Assembly: GCA_964534945.1 (NCBI GenBank)
Contig: CAZHSB010000006.1
Location: 1 to 45,902, forward strand
Direction: 5' to 3'
Origin: CAZHFA01 sp964534945
Lineage (GTDB): Bacteria > Bdellovibrionota_C > UBA2361 > CAKMMH01
Length of the DNA stretch: 45,902 nt
Below, piece after piece: positions 17,215-24,841 of the stretch. The notes under the pieces were generated by a model, which made no database searches, was not told the DNA's origin, and saw only the letters and a program-made list of their open reading frames with translations. The number at the start of each line of letters is the position of its first letter. Position 1 is the first letter of the stretch. The position numbers were made by a program, and so were the translations under genes.

Positions 17215-19110
17215 TTAAATTGCTTCTAAAATTATAGTATGACCTTTTAAAACAATATCTAATGTATTAATAAATCGTACTTTTTCTGTATTACTTAAGA
17301 ATGTGAGAGCATTTTTAATTATAAAAATTAAATCCCCATTTAACACATTGATTTTACTAGAAATATTTAGCATGTTTATGATGTTAGGAGGAAGATCTTC
17401 GCATCGATAATTTAGCGATAAGTTGTTAATTTCTAAAGTAGATAAAAATTTTAGTGGTGTAGTAATTTTTAAAAAGCCATCAAAAAAATCGATTGCTTCT
17501 AGGATTGATAAATTTAAAATCTCATCAAATGTTTTTTCTTTAAATCTTAAATTTAAAATTTTTTCATTAAAAAAATTTCCGTTGCAATTTAGGCAAGATT
17601 CTTTCAATCCTAAAAAATTTATAAAATAACCCTTTCCTAAACAAGTTTTACATAAATATTTGTTAGATGGTTTAATAAAAAAATCTTTTTTTGTTAAACC
17701 TAAAATTTTTGCATCTATGGTTTTTAATAAAACATCTCGTAATGTGTCAAAGATGTTTGTCGCGTTTGCTAGAAAAGTATTTTTTTGAAATATAGGAGAA
17801 ACTACAACAGTTCTTGTTTCTGTTTTTTGAGAATCAAATAAACAATCTTCAAAAAATTTTGAAGGTATAATATTAATAGAATTTTTTTTAATTGGTAGTT
17901 TGTAGTTTATGTTTTTTATTAGATTATTTTTTATTAGATCAGTTGTTTTGTATTTTCCTAAATAAAATATTTCTTTAAATTCTCTTTGCAAGATATCTTG
18001 ATTGTTTTCGAAAATAATTGTTGAAAAATTTTTTAGTTCGTAAAATATCTTCTTTAACATATCATCATTTAAAAAAGATGTTGGGTTTTGTAAGCAAATG
18101 ATATCATCTTTTCCAAGATAATTTTTTATTTTTAAATAATTTAAAACATATCTTATATTAAAGTCATCGATGTTTGATAAAAATGAATAATTACCTAAAC
18201 CATAATCTATAAATGATTTTAATATGTTTTTTAATTTATTATTCTTAATTTTAAGAAAAAGCTCAGAAAATTTTGTTATTAAAAGGTCTTTTATTAAAAT
18301 ATTATCTAAAGATAAGTTATCTGGAATACTATTTAAGTCTTTAAATGCATTTTTTATGTATTGCAAGGAAATATAATTTCGAGCTTTTATTTTTTCTCCA
18401 CAATGTAGGCAGATAGAACAGTCATCTAAAGTAAAAGTAAATAATTTATTGTTGTTTAATGTGAAAATAAAGAATTCATTTGAAGATTTTTTTATTTTTA
18501 AGAGACTTTTTATTATTTCCTCTTTGTTGTGTGATGATATTTTGTTGTCAACTAATAAACAATTTTTAAAATTTGTGTTTTTTATATCGTCAAGTTCTAG
18601 GATTTTTTTATTTTCAATAACATAATAAATCCCTCTCTTAATAAGTTCTTTTATATTTATCTTTTCATCGTGGTAAGTTAATGTTCCTATTGCAATTGGA
18701 ATATCATTAAATTTATTTGAAATATTTATCGCGATATCTTCCAAGGATTCTTTTTTTAGCGTTCCCCCACATTTTTGACAAGAATTAAAACAATTTAAAA
18801 AATCTTCTTTTAAAAATGAAATAATGTCTGATGCTTCTAAAATTGTTTTTTCATTATTATTTTCGTACGTTAAAAAAAATAAATTATTTTTAAAATTTGC
18901 AAAAGGATTTTGAGACAAAGATATTTCAGGGATTTTTCCTCCTATTAAGTGTTTATAATTATTATTTTTAGAATTGAAACTTTTTTTAATGTCATCAAAA
19001 AAAGAATGTAAATTTTTTAAATCTTCTGAGAAAAAAAGAGATCGTTCGTATAGAGGAATTTTGAAAATTTCATCTTGAAAACAAGCTGTAAAAAATTTAT
19101 TTTCTGGCAT
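17215..19110 (-). CDS. Degenerate UvrA-like protein without ATPase motifs
   Basis: A 631-residue open frame that follows UvrA (normally about 940) from end to end with the catalytic parts gone. Recognisable pieces: CQKCGG at 111-116 (UvrA CxxCG before the insertion domain), LHCGEK at 235-240, and YLGKDDIICLQNPT at 331-344, where UvrA has Walker B LDEPT (Asp and Glu replaced by Gln341 and Asn342). Then come a TNIFDTLRDVL block at 451, an intact CxxC-15-CxxC zinc module at 487-509, and the NLSILEAIDFF block at 533. The tail GHTIILEAI matches GNTVIVIEHN. Neither P-loop nor LSGGE signature is present in either half. It cannot be an active ABC ATPase of the usual kind. Its ATG shares one base with the surA stop (TAATG), implying coupled translation. 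Function unknown. Confidence 0.8.
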   Translation of the reverse strand: MPENKFFTACFQDEIFKIPLYERSLFFSEDLKNLHSFFDDIKKSFNSKNNNYKHLIGGKIPEISLSQNPFANFKNNLFFLTYENNNEKTILEASDIISFLKEDFLNCFNSCQKCGGTLKKESLEDIAINISNKFNDIPIAIGTLTYHDEKINIKELIKRGIYYVIENKKILELDDIKNTNFKNCLLVDNKISSHNKEEIIKSLLKIKKSSNEFFIFTLNNNKLFTFTLDDCSICLHCGEKIKARNYISLQYIKNAFKDLNSIPDNLSLDNILIKDLLITKFSELFLKIKNNKLKNILKSFIDYGLGNYSFLSNIDDFNIRYVLNYLKIKNYLGKDDIICLQNPTSFLNDDMLKKIFYELKNFSTIIFENNQDILQREFKEIFYLGKYKTTDLIKNNLIKNINYKLPIKKNSINIIPSKFFEDCLFDSQKTETRTVVVSPIFQKNTFLANATNIFDTLRDVLLKTIDAKILGLTKKDFFIKPSNKYLCKTCLGKGYFINFLGLKESCLNCNGNFFNEKILNLRFKEKTFDEILNLSILEAIDFFDGFLKITTPLKFLSTLEINNLSLNYRCEDLPPNIINMLNISSKINVLNGDLIFIIKNALTFLSNTEKVRFINTLDIVLKGHTIILEAI

Positions 19111-20042
19111 TATTTTTTTTCAATAGAATAATTTTTATAAATTTCTTTAGAAAAATAATCATTAATTGCATCTTTTAAATGCTCTTCTTCAAGTTTTTCC
19201 TTGGCTAGTTCTCTTTCTTGGCTAGTTGCTTCTTCCTGATTCTTCTTATTTTGTACTTGAAAGATATAATAGGCATTTTCTCCTGTTACTATCTTAGAGA
19301 TTTCATTATTTCCAAGACCTGATATTGCTTGAAAAATTTCTGTTGATAATTCATTTAATTCAAATTCTCCTATATTTCCACCGTTTTTTGCATCAGGAGT
19401 TTCTGAATATTCTTTTGCAACAGTTGAGAAATCTTCATCTGATAGTGCATCTTTTACTTTTTTTAAAATAGCTAAAGCATTAGCTTCACTTTTTCCCTCT
19501 TTTAGGATGCAAATTTGATTTAGTGATATTTTACTATTTCTTAATTTACTTTCTTGGATATTTTTTAAATAATTATCGATTTCCTTTTCAGAAACCGCGG
19601 CCCCATTTCTTATTATAGACGAAGCTATCTTTGATTTTAAAATATCACTTTTTACCTGTTCTCTATAGGCTGTAAAAGATATATTTTGTTTTTTCAATTC
19701 TTCTTTAAAAGCTGGAACTGATAGGGAATTTCTTCTTGCAATTTCTGATATATATTTTCCTATTTCATCTTCTGAAACAGAAAATCTTTTTTTCTTTGCT
19801 TCTAACGCTACAACAGTATCAAGAATTACAGAATCTAGTAATTTTTTTGCAGTATCATTGTACCTAAAATCTGAAACGGAGAAAGTCTTGCTATACTTTT
19901 TATTAATGTCTGATAAAGTGATGGGGGTATTATTGATGGTTACTAATACAGCGTCTAATAATTGCTCATCTCCAAAGGCATTTTGAAAAAAAATAAAAAC
20001 TGATAAAAATAAATAAGTAATGAATATTTTTTGCTTTATCAT
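19110..20042 (-). CDS. surA: Periplasmic peptidyl-prolyl isomerase/chaperone, SurA-like
   Basis: Chaperone for outer-membrane proteins in the periplasm. Start at 20042 gives a clean Sec signal (MIKQKIFITYLFLSVFIFF, cleavage likely after NAFG) and has AAGGTG about 7 bases upstream; the longer frame from 20111 adds 23 unlikely residues. The SurA N-terminal domain covers about residues 27-160 (VLVTINNTPITLSDINKKY). One parvulin domain follows, with the KEYSETPDAKNGGNIGEF signature and FQAISGLGNNEISKIV. It has one parvulin domain, where E. coli SurA has two. First gene of an operon with the UvrA-like protein. Confidence 0.85.
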   Translation of the reverse strand: MIKQKIFITYLFLSVFIFFQNAFGDEQLLDAVLVTINNTPITLSDINKKYSKTFSVSDFRYNDTAKKLLDSVILDTVVALEAKKKRFSVSEDEIGKYISEIARRNSLSVPAFKEELKKQNISFTAYREQVKSDILKSKIASSIIRNGAAVSEKEIDNYLKNIQESKLRNSKISLNQICILKEGKSEANALAILKKVKDALSDEDFSTVAKEYSETPDAKNGGNIGEFELNELSTEIFQAISGLGNNEISKIVTGENAYYIFQVQNKKNQEEATSQERELAKEKLEEEHLKDAINDYFSKEIYKNYSIEKK

Positions 20043-20082
20043 ATAAATACACCTTGTCTTTAGATAAAAACTTCTTCCTAAG

Positions 20083-20111
20083 ATAATACAAGGGAATTGA
20101 AATGTTATCAA
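20083..20111 (-). promoter_or_regulatory. Sigma-70-type promoter of surA
   Basis: On the minus strand TTGATA (20111-20106), 17 bases, TATTAT (20088-20083). Five of six matches in each box and ideal spacing, about 35 bases before the chosen surA start. Confidence 0.6.
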
Positions 20112-20153
20112 CTGATAGAAATTAGGCGTAATTAAATAAAAATATGGACTTCG

Positions 20154-20182
20154 TTGACAAACAAAAATCTCATATATAAAAT
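20154..20182 (+). promoter_or_regulatory. Sigma-70-type promoter of the chorismate mutase gene
   Basis: TTGACA (20154-20159, perfect), 17 bases, TAAAAT (20177-20182, five of six). Transcription should begin near 20189, leaving a leader of about 24 bases before the ATG at 20213. Confidence 0.65.
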
Positions 20183-20208
20183 TCTTTGATTTTAAATATG
20201 AGATTTTT
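20163..20208. promoter_or_regulatory. Long dyad overlapping the chorismate mutase promoter, possible operator
   Basis: AAAAATCTCATAT at 20163-20175 and its exact complement ATATGAGATTTTT at 20196-20208 are 33 bases apart centre to centre, close to three helical turns. The left arm lies between the -35 and -10 boxes and the right arm just past the expected start point. Because the left arm precedes the transcript, an RNA hairpin is unlikely; a two-site DNA operator fits better. Confidence 0.45.
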
Positions 20209-20212
20209 ATTT

Positions 20213-20497
20213 ATGGAAGAATTAGAAAAGATTAGAGAGAAAATTGATGTAATTGATGAAAAACTTTTGGTTTTATTAAATAAACGTGCAAAATTTGCCT
20301 TAGAAATTGCAAAGATAAAGAAAGATAATTTAAAAGATATACGTGTTGTAAAAAGGGAAAAAGAAATCTATAAGCATATAAAATCTATGAACATAGGCCC
20401 ATTATTAGATAGCTCATTAGAACGTATTTGGAATGAAATTATATTGTCATCAATAGCTCTTGAAAAAAAGACAAATAAAGCAATTGAAGAAAAATAA
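20213..20497 (+). CDS. Chorismate mutase, AroQ type
   Basis: Converts chorismate to prephenate on the way to phenylalanine and tyrosine. At 94 residues it is a free-standing all-helical AroQ domain. EELEKIREKIDVIDEKLLVL then NKRAKFALEIAKIKK matches the AroQ helix 1, with catalytic Arg and Lys. The start at 20213 gives MEELEKI, the family beginning; earlier in-frame ATGs fall inside the promoter-proximal dyad. No clear ribosome site. No other aromatic-pathway gene is nearby. Confidence 0.8.
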   Translation: MEELEKIREKIDVIDEKLLVLLNKRAKFALEIAKIKKDNLKDIRVVKREKEIYKHIKSMNIGPLLDSSLERIWNEIILSSIALEKKTNKAIEEK

Positions 20498-20520
20498 AGA
20501 AATAAACGAATAAAAAATAA

Positions 20521-20592
20521 GCGGAGGACGGGACTCGAACCCGCGACATCTTGCTTGGGAAGCAAGCACTCTACCAACTGAGTTACATCCGC
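20521..20592 (-). tRNA. tRNA-Gly (anticodon CCC)
   Basis: A 72-base cloverleaf on the minus strand. Acceptor GCGGATG/CCTCCGC, D stem ACTC/GAGT, anticodon stem CTTGC/GCAAG with loop TTCCCAA (anticodon CCC, reading GGG), five-base variable loop, T stem GCGGG/CCCGT with loop TTCGAGT. Position 6-67 is a U-C mismatch and 49-65 a G-U pair. The CCA end is not encoded, so it must be added by CCA-transferase. Confidence 0.93.
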
Positions 20593-20605
20593 AAGAAACA
20601 TTTAA

Positions 20606-20634
20606 AATTTATCATAAAATTAAAGAAATGTCAT
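20606..20634 (-). promoter_or_regulatory. Possible promoter of tRNA-Gly
   Basis: On the minus strand ATGACA (20634-20629), 17 bases, TAAATT (20611-20606). It would start transcription just before the tRNA 5' end. The -35 is five of six, the -10 four of six. Confidence 0.4.
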
Positions 20635-20647
20635 CGGTTGTATAAAA

Positions 20648-21682
20648 CTAAATAGCTTTTAAATATGATAACTTTTCTTTTTTAAAGATTTTTGGCTTGA
20701 TTGTCGTTGCATTTAATTTTTTAAAAGCCTTTTCCAGCTCTAAAAAATTATTTTCATCTTTATAAATTCCAACGATCGCTCCTCCAGAACCACAAAATTT
20801 AGATGAAGCATTTAGATTCCTAGCGCAATTTATTAAGTCTTGATTTCTTTTACTTATATGATAAATAGAGGCTCTTAAATCAAAATTCTTGTTTATAAGT
20901 TGATTCATAAGGGTAATATCTTGATCTAATAAAGCTTTTTTAAAATTTTTTGCAATTTCCCCAAATTCTAGCATTGCATCTACAACTTTTTGTTCGCCTC
21001 TTTCGTATCGCTCTCTTATGTTATTATGAAAGACTTCAGTTCCTTCACTAAGACTTTCAGAATATGCAATATATAGATTAGGTAAATTTTCTTCTTTTAT
21101 ATCGAGCTTTTCATAAATTCCTATTCCGTTTAGCTCCATATGTTTTTTATCAAAATCCATATATACAATGTCTTGATAAACCTGAATGACTCTATCCTGA
21201 AGCCCCGCACCAATTTTTAACTCATCTTTTTCAACACTTAAAATGATGTTTGCCAAAATTGGTTTTGAAATTTCTACATCATAAAATTTCATTAGAGCTT
21301 TCATTACGGAAGTGACAATGGCGCTAGAGCCTGCGAGTCCTACGCGAACGGGTATGTTTGAATCATAAGTAATTGTAAAATTTTTATGTAAAATATCTAT
21401 AGAATTTTTGTCACAGTATTCATAAAAAATTTTTATTGTAGCTTTTATTAGTCGTACGCCACCATAATATCCAGAAAATTTTATATCTTCAGTGAATTCC
21501 TCTATGGAATTAAAAGACAATCTGTCATTTTTATGTAATTTTATTTCCAAGAGGGGAGATTCGTACAAAGTAACAGTTGCCACAAAATTTCTAACGGAAA
21601 AAGAAATTGTCTTTCCGAAATAACCATCTGATGGGTTTCCGATAAGACCAGCTCGTGCATAAGTATTTTCACAAATTATCAT
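20648..21682 (-). CDS. GHMP-family sugar kinase, glucuronokinase-like
   Basis: ATP-dependent small-molecule kinase of the GHMP fold, 344 residues. The N-terminus ARAGLIGNPSDGYFGKTIS resembles plant-type glucuronokinases and related sugar kinases. The phosphate loop is VRVGLAGSSAIVTSVM near residue 115. The C-terminal motif 3 is SKFCGSGGAIVGIY near residue 305. The substrate could be a uronic acid or another sugar; it cannot be fixed from sequence. It lies 62 bases downstream of larC in the same direction and may belong to that operon, though the gap allows a separate start. Confidence 0.75.
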   Translation of the reverse strand: MIICENTYARAGLIGNPSDGYFGKTISFSVRNFVATVTLYESPLLEIKLHKNDRLSFNSIEEFTEDIKFSGYYGGVRLIKATIKIFYEYCDKNSIDILHKNFTITYDSNIPVRVGLAGSSAIVTSVMKALMKFYDVEISKPILANIILSVEKDELKIGAGLQDRVIQVYQDIVYMDFDKKHMELNGIGIYEKLDIKEENLPNLYIAYSESLSEGTEVFHNNIRERYERGEQKVVDAMLEFGEIAKNFKKALLDQDITLMNQLINKNFDLRASIYHISKRNQDLINCARNLNASSKFCGSGGAIVGIYKDENNFLELEKAFKKLNATTIKPKIFKKEKLSYLKAI

Positions 21683-21744
21683 AAAATTTTTCCATATATT
21701 TAAGATAACAAAAAAAGCATAATATGATATATTCTAATAAAAGT

Positions 21745-22974
21745 CTAATGCAGATTAAATGTATTATTAGTATGCCAAAAATCATTTAAAACTGTTTTTA
21801 TTGATATATTATTTTCATTCGCAAGTTTTTTCATGCTCTCATATTCTGGATAAAAGCGCACGATATCATTAAATCGGCATTTTTTTACATTGATATTTCC
21901 ATAGGGAAGCTTAGTTTCTATCATTTCTCGTTCCATGCAAGTGCGTTTCATTAATGTTTTTCTTAAACCTATTGTCGATGTATGCTTGAAAATAATTTCT
22001 TCAATTTCATTTTCTTTATCTTTCGAAATTATTATTCGAAGTAAATAGCTAGGTCTGTTTTTCTTCATAAAACAAGGAATATAATGAACGTCTTTAGCTC
22101 CTGCTTCAAACAACTTATCCATTGCAAAACCAAGATCTTCTCCATTTGAATCATCGATATTTGTTTCTATCACTAATATGTCTTCATTGTTTGAAATATC
22201 ATCTTCTTTAGGTTTATTGATGATTAGTGTACGCAAAAAATTTGCTCTACCAAAATCTTTTTTTCCAAGTCCAGTACCAGATTTTTCTATGACAAAATTT
22301 TTTGGAAGAATGTTTGTTGTCATTATTGCACAAGCAATGGCAATTCCAGTTGGGGTAATCATTTCTCCGATTGAATCTGTTATCGTTAATGGAATCTTAT
22401 ATTCTCTTGCAATATTTAATACTGCAGGTACAGGGACTGGTAAAGATCCATGTTGACATGAGACAAATCCAGAACCCTCACAAAAGCCACAAACCACACA
22501 TTCTGTAATATTTAAGCTATCGTATAAAACAGATGCAGAAATAATATCGACAATAGAATCAATGGCGCCAACTTCATGAAAATGAACTTCCTCGATATCA
22601 CATTCATGAGCTTCGCTTTCGGCTTTTGCAATAATCAAAAAAATTTTTTTTGCTAAATTTTTCGAATTTTCTGACATTGTAGCAGTATCTATGATATGTA
22701 TTATATCTGATAAATGGCGATGCTCACGATGTTCGTGATGTTCGTGTTCTTCATGATGATGGGGATCTCGCTTTTTATCTTTCAAAATAACGTCAAAATC
22801 ACTTCCGCTTATGCCATAAGTTTTTTTCTTACTTATAGTGTAATCAAAATCATCTTTAAAATGTAAGCTACTTAAGGCAACTTTTAATTTGGAAACATCT
22901 GCACCTAAATCAATTAGCGCGCTTACAAACATATCACCACTTATTCCGCAAGCACCATCGATAAAAAGATTCAT
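21745..22974 (-). CDS. larC: Nickel-pincer cofactor biosynthesis protein LarC
   Basis: LarC inserts nickel into the pyridinium-dithio nucleotide cofactor used by lactate racemase (LarA) and its relatives. Family marks are FIDGACGISGDMF at the start, then EVHFHEVGAIDSIVDI, SLPVPVPAVL and TPTGIAIACA. A metal-binding His-rich loop lies at residues 72-87 with nine His. Here both halves are in one frame over 409 residues, whereas in some species the C-terminal half is reached by frameshifting. It starts one base after the flavodoxin stop, so it belongs to the redox operon. LarA, LarB and LarE are not in the window. Confidence 0.93.
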   Translation of the reverse strand: MNLFIDGACGISGDMFVSALIDLGADVSKLKVALSSLHFKDDFDYTISKKKTYGISGSDFDVILKDKKRDPHHHEEHEHHEHREHRHLSDIIHIIDTATMSENSKNLAKKIFLIIAKAESEAHECDIEEVHFHEVGAIDSIVDIISASVLYDSLNITECVVCGFCEGSGFVSCQHGSLPVPVPAVLNIAREYKIPLTITDSIGEMITPTGIAIACAIMTTNILPKNFVIEKSGTGLGKKDFGRANFLRTLIINKPKEDDISNNEDILVIETNIDDSNGEDLGFAMDKLFEAGAKDVHYIPCFMKKNRPSYLLRIIISKDKENEIEEIIFKHTSTIGLRKTLMKRTCMEREMIETKLPYGNINVKKCRFNDIVRFYPEYESMKKLANENNISIKTVLNDFWHTNNTFNLH

Positions 22975-22975
22975 A

Positions 22976-23569
22976 TTAGTATCCTATTTCCTTTAACCAA
23001 TTATTAATAGTTTTTGTCCCAGAATCTGATTTTGCTATTCCTCCACTTAAAATAAGAGGAGTTAAAAAATTTGCTCCTGAAATAGTAGATTCTAAATCTT
23101 TAACACATTGTTGCTCTCCGCCACCTCCATGAGTAATAAATGGAACTATTGTTTTTTTGGAAAGATCATATTTATCTAAAAAAGAATTAACGATAGGTGC
23201 GACAGTTCCCCACCAATTAGGAGAACCTATAAAGACAACATCATAATCATCAATATTTACAGGTAAAGAAGTTTTTATTTCTGGACGAAATCCATCTTTA
23301 ATTTCTTTTTTTGCTTGATCGACGACAGTTTGATAGCTCGTTGAATATGGAACTTTTGGCTCAATTTCAAAAAGTGTTCCATTAACTTTATTATTAATTT
23401 TATTAGCCACACTTCTTGTATTACCTCCCCAAGAATAATAAATAACTAAAATTTTTGAATTCATTTTTTTCCCTCCCTTTGTATTTTTTGTAGTTGAAAA
23501 GGCTTTTTTAGGCAGAATCGTTAACGCTAAAATAGCCGATAAATGTTTTAAAAAATCTCGTCTTTTCAT
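22976..23569 (-). CDS. Tat-exported flavodoxin
   Basis: FMN-binding electron carrier of 197 residues with a twin-arginine signal: MKRRDFLKHLSAILALTI, cleavage probably after KKAFS. The mature part starts near residue 37 with SKILVIYYSWGGNTRSVANK, where SWGGNTR is the FMN phosphate loop. SPNWWGTVAP and FITHGGGGEQQ line the isoalloxazine. It looks like the flavodoxin_4 type. Export through Tat means FMN would be loaded before transport, so it should work in the periplasm or at the outer face of the membrane. It has its own strong ribosome site AAGGAG, and it follows the aldo/keto reductase gene after 33 bases. Confidence 0.88.
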   Translation of the reverse strand: MKRRDFLKHLSAILALTILPKKAFSTTKNTKGGKKMNSKILVIYYSWGGNTRSVANKINNKVNGTLFEIEPKVPYSTSYQTVVDQAKKEIKDGFRPEIKTSLPVNIDDYDVVFIGSPNWWGTVAPIVNSFLDKYDLSKKTIVPFITHGGGGEQQCVKDLESTISGANFLTPLILSGGIAKSDSGTKTINNWLKEIGY

Positions 23570-23602
23570 ATGATCTCCTTAGCAGTTAATAAGAATAAGA
23601 AA

Positions 23603-24841
23603 TTAAGATTTCCCTTCAAAAGTTTTTGCCACCTCTTTTAATTTTTCTGTGATTTTTATGTGTTGAGGACAAAGCTTTTCGCACATATGACAACCAATAC
23701 AATCACTAGCTTTTCCAGCAGTTTTGGTATAATTCTCATAATATAATTTTTGAATAGAAAATCCTTTTCCATCTCTTTTGATTTCTCCATTATACAATGC
23801 AAAGTATTCTGGAATTTTTATTTTTTTAGGACAGTCAGAAACGCAATATCTACAAGCTGTGCAAGGGATTGCGTTAGACTTATTTAAAATTTTTACAACA
23901 CTTTTTATCGCGTTTAATTCTTTATCATTCAAAGACTTAAAATCCTGCATGTAAGATATATTGTCTTGAAGTTGTTCCATAGTGCTCATGCCACTTAAAA
24001 CCTTTGTTACTCCCTCCAAGCTAGCTACATATCGTATTGCCCAAGAAGCGATTGACATTTTTGGATCTATAGATTTTAAAATTGTTTCTGCCTCTTTAGG
24101 AAGATTTACTAATGCGCCACCTTTAATCGGCTCCATTACGATAATGTCTTTTTTATATTTCCTTGCAATCTCATAACACTTTCTAGATTGAATGCTAGGA
24201 CTGTCCCAATCTAGATAATTTATTTGTAATTGTACAAATTCTACAGAAGGATTTTCTTTTAAAATGGTTTCTAATAATTCTGCAGAATCATGGAAAGAAA
24301 AACCAATATGTTTAATTTTTCCTTCTGCTTTCTTCTTTGCTATGAAATCAAAACAATTAAATTCTTTTACAGTCTTATAAGTGTTTGTGTTTAAGTTATG
24401 TAATAGATAATTATCAAAATAATCTAATCCGCATTTCTTAAGTTGAGCATTGAAAATTTTTTCTCGATCTTCATTTGATTTTATATAAGCCATGGGAAGT
24501 TTTGAGGCAACTTGAAAAGTACCTCTTTCATGCCTTTTTACTAAAGCTTCTTTTAAAGCTTCTTCGCTCTTAAATCCCATATACATCCATGCTGTATCAA
24601 AGTATGTGAATCCTTTTTCTAAAAAAAGATCTACCATTTTGTTTAGCATTATCATATCTATTTTTGCTGGATCATCTTTATCAAGCTGTGGAAGACGCAT
24701 AAATCCAAATCCAAGTTTGTTCGTGTTTGGTAATAAGATCTTTTTTTTATCTAATTCTTTTGCACTTAATATTTTCCCTCTTGTAAAACCACTAATTGTA
24801 ATTAGTGCAAGTAAATGTTTTAAAAAATCTCGTCTTTTCAT
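23603..24841 (-). CDS. Tat-exported aldo/keto reductase with C-terminal ferredoxin domain
   Basis: Oxidoreductase of 412 residues. Twin-arginine signal at 1-25 (MKRRDFLKHLLALITISGF). Aldo/keto reductase barrel follows, with all four catalytic positions visible: Asp and Tyr in YFDTAWMY, Lys in VASKLP, His in YLLHNLN. Two 4Fe-4S motifs close the protein: Cys327-330-333-337 and Cys381-384-387-391. The iron-sulfur domain suggests electrons from a redox partner, perhaps the flavodoxin encoded next door, and not only NADPH, which is scarce outside the cytoplasm; this is inference. The start overlaps the tatC stop (ATGA). Its first ten codons are identical base for base to those of the flavodoxin. 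Confidence 0.9.
   Translation of the reverse strand: MKRRDFLKHLLALITISGFTRGKILSAKELDKKKILLPNTNKLGFGFMRLPQLDKDDPAKIDMIMLNKMVDLFLEKGFTYFDTAWMYMGFKSEEALKEALVKRHERGTFQVASKLPMAYIKSNEDREKIFNAQLKKCGLDYFDNYLLHNLNTNTYKTVKEFNCFDFIAKKKAEGKIKHIGFSFHDSAELLETILKENPSVEFVQLQINYLDWDSPSIQSRKCYEIARKYKKDIIVMEPIKGGALVNLPKEAETILKSIDPKMSIASWAIRYVASLEGVTKVLSGMSTMEQLQDNISYMQDFKSLNDKELNAIKSVVKILNKSNAIPCTACRYCVSDCPKKIKIPEYFALYNGEIKRDGKGFSIQKLYYENYTKTAGKASDCIGCHMCEKLCPQHIKITEKLKEVAKTFEGKS

Noticed and set aside
20043..20111. Longer surA start at 20111
   Set aside because: Adds residues ahead of a clean signal peptide and would overlap the promoter boxes at 20083-20111.
20144..20179. Eleven-codon leader peptide before the chorismate mutase gene
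   Set aside because: No ribosome site, only one Phe and no Tyr or Trp, and it lies upstream of the predicted transcript start.
20163..20208. Intrinsic terminator before the chorismate mutase gene
   Set aside because: Its left arm overlaps the promoter spacer, so it would not be in the RNA; no plus-strand gene ends there.
21745..22974. Programmed frameshift in larC
   Set aside because: Both LarC halves are in a single uninterrupted frame here.
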